A DNA stretch of 42,471 nucleotides from Bacteroidales bacterium. Its GTDB lineage: Bacteria; Bacteroidota; Bacteroidia; Bacteroidales; P3. The notes under the pieces are model-generated. The model was not told where the DNA came from. It saw only the letters and a list, made by a program, of their open reading frames with translations, and ran no database searches. Position 1 is the first letter of the stretch. Each line of letters opens with the position of its first letter. The DNA is taken from contig JAEDJL010000015.1 in the NCBI GenBank assembly GCA_016296345.1, forward strand, positions 1-42,471, read 5' to 3'. A program made the position numbers and the translations under genes. Positions 42,223 to 42,471 of the stretch are shown piece after piece.

Positions 42223-42298
42223 AAAACGCCGTTTCGCTCTGACAAAACGGCGTTTTGTCAGACTGAAACGCCGATTTATTTCGGCAAAACGCCGTTTT
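42223..42298. repeat. 21-bp palindromic array H (4 units)
   Basis: Units start at 42223, 42244, 42265 and 42286 (exact period 21); central bases C, G, C, C; the third unit has CGATTT. The array lies upstream of the topA promoter. From 42299 to the window end I see no gene or other motif. Confidence 0.9.
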
Positions 42299-42471
42299 AT
42301 TTTGTTAAGTTTTCGCCATAGTGCAACAAAGTCGCAAACTCTCTTGTTTTCAGTCTGTTGTGAATTTGGTGAAATGGGATTTTCGATTGAACAAAATCGA
42401 GTGTCTGCAAGACGAGAGAGAAGAGACGATTTGCAAAAATGATGTATTACAATATGGAAATATCATACCAA

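Overview
The window reads as chromosomal DNA of an anaerobic member of the Bacteroidales (phylum Bacteroidetes). The evidence is as follows. Many genes are preceded by the Bacteroidetes -7 element TAnnTTTG, several with a TTTG or TTG box 19-21 bases upstream, and Shine-Dalgarno sequences are scarce. Protein families typical of the phylum are present: a TonB-dependent receptor with a carboxypeptidase-like plug extension, a type IX secretion (T9SS) plug-type protein, a cargo protein with a type B T9SS sorting domain, DUF4369/thioredoxin-like proteins and OMP beta-barrels. A 2-oxoacid:ferredoxin oxidoreductase and the radical-SAM enzyme ThiH (instead of ThiO) indicate an anaerobe. The species cannot be named from the sequence.

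Layout. 1-3100 is accessory-looking: a short BspA-like secreted fragment with a long, highly structured leader, several inverted repeats, and an AbiEi/AbiEii type IV toxin-antitoxin pair enclosed by two ~76-bp direct repeats. 3200-7370 holds a Cys/Met-metabolism PLP lyase converging on korB-korA. 7570-9090 holds two overlapping lipoprotein genes. 9420-13650 holds murB, an unknown protein, an MFS carrier and a MATE exporter. 13790-14670 is a coiled-coil lipoprotein. 14740-21630 is a complete thiamine operon under a TPP riboswitch (thiD, thiS, a second thiE-like gene, thiE, thiG, thiC, thiH, thiF). 21930-27000 holds smpB, a tandem cysteine-less thioredoxin-like protein, a YitT-family membrane protein and a peptide-binding lipoprotein. 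27290-31970 holds pepD, a mini-SPFH-like protein, an aminopeptidase P and the T9SS plug-type protein. 32210-39450 holds a TonB-dependent receptor, a non-catalytic M16 protein, a type B T9SS cargo, a ComB-family phosphatase and an OMP barrel. topA closes the window on the minus strand.

The most striking unexplained feature is a family of intergenic arrays. Eight clusters (7500, 9226, 17150, 21713, 27028, 32040, 39481, 42223) are each built from 2-5 copies, usually exactly 4, of a 15-bp near-palindrome YAAAACGSCGTTTTR. The copies are separated by 6 variable bases, giving a strict 21-bp period (two helical turns) in all but one step. Several arrays are followed, on one side, by a second conserved block of about 40 bases. 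No gene here obviously acts on them. They could be binding arrays for a dimeric chromosome-organising or regulatory protein, hairpin terminators or attenuators, or a non-autonomous repeat family. This is my best candidate for an undescribed system in the window.

Pathway view. The thi genes would make the pyrimidine and thiazole halves of thiamine and join them, with expression controlled by the riboswitch. KorAB uses TPP, so the thi operon supplies its cofactor. Two peptidases, a peptide-binding lipoprotein and the Met/Cys lyase fit an amino-acid and peptide-fermenting lifestyle, which is inference. T9SS-linked genes cluster at 30.7-38 kb, although the core T9SS machinery is not in the window.
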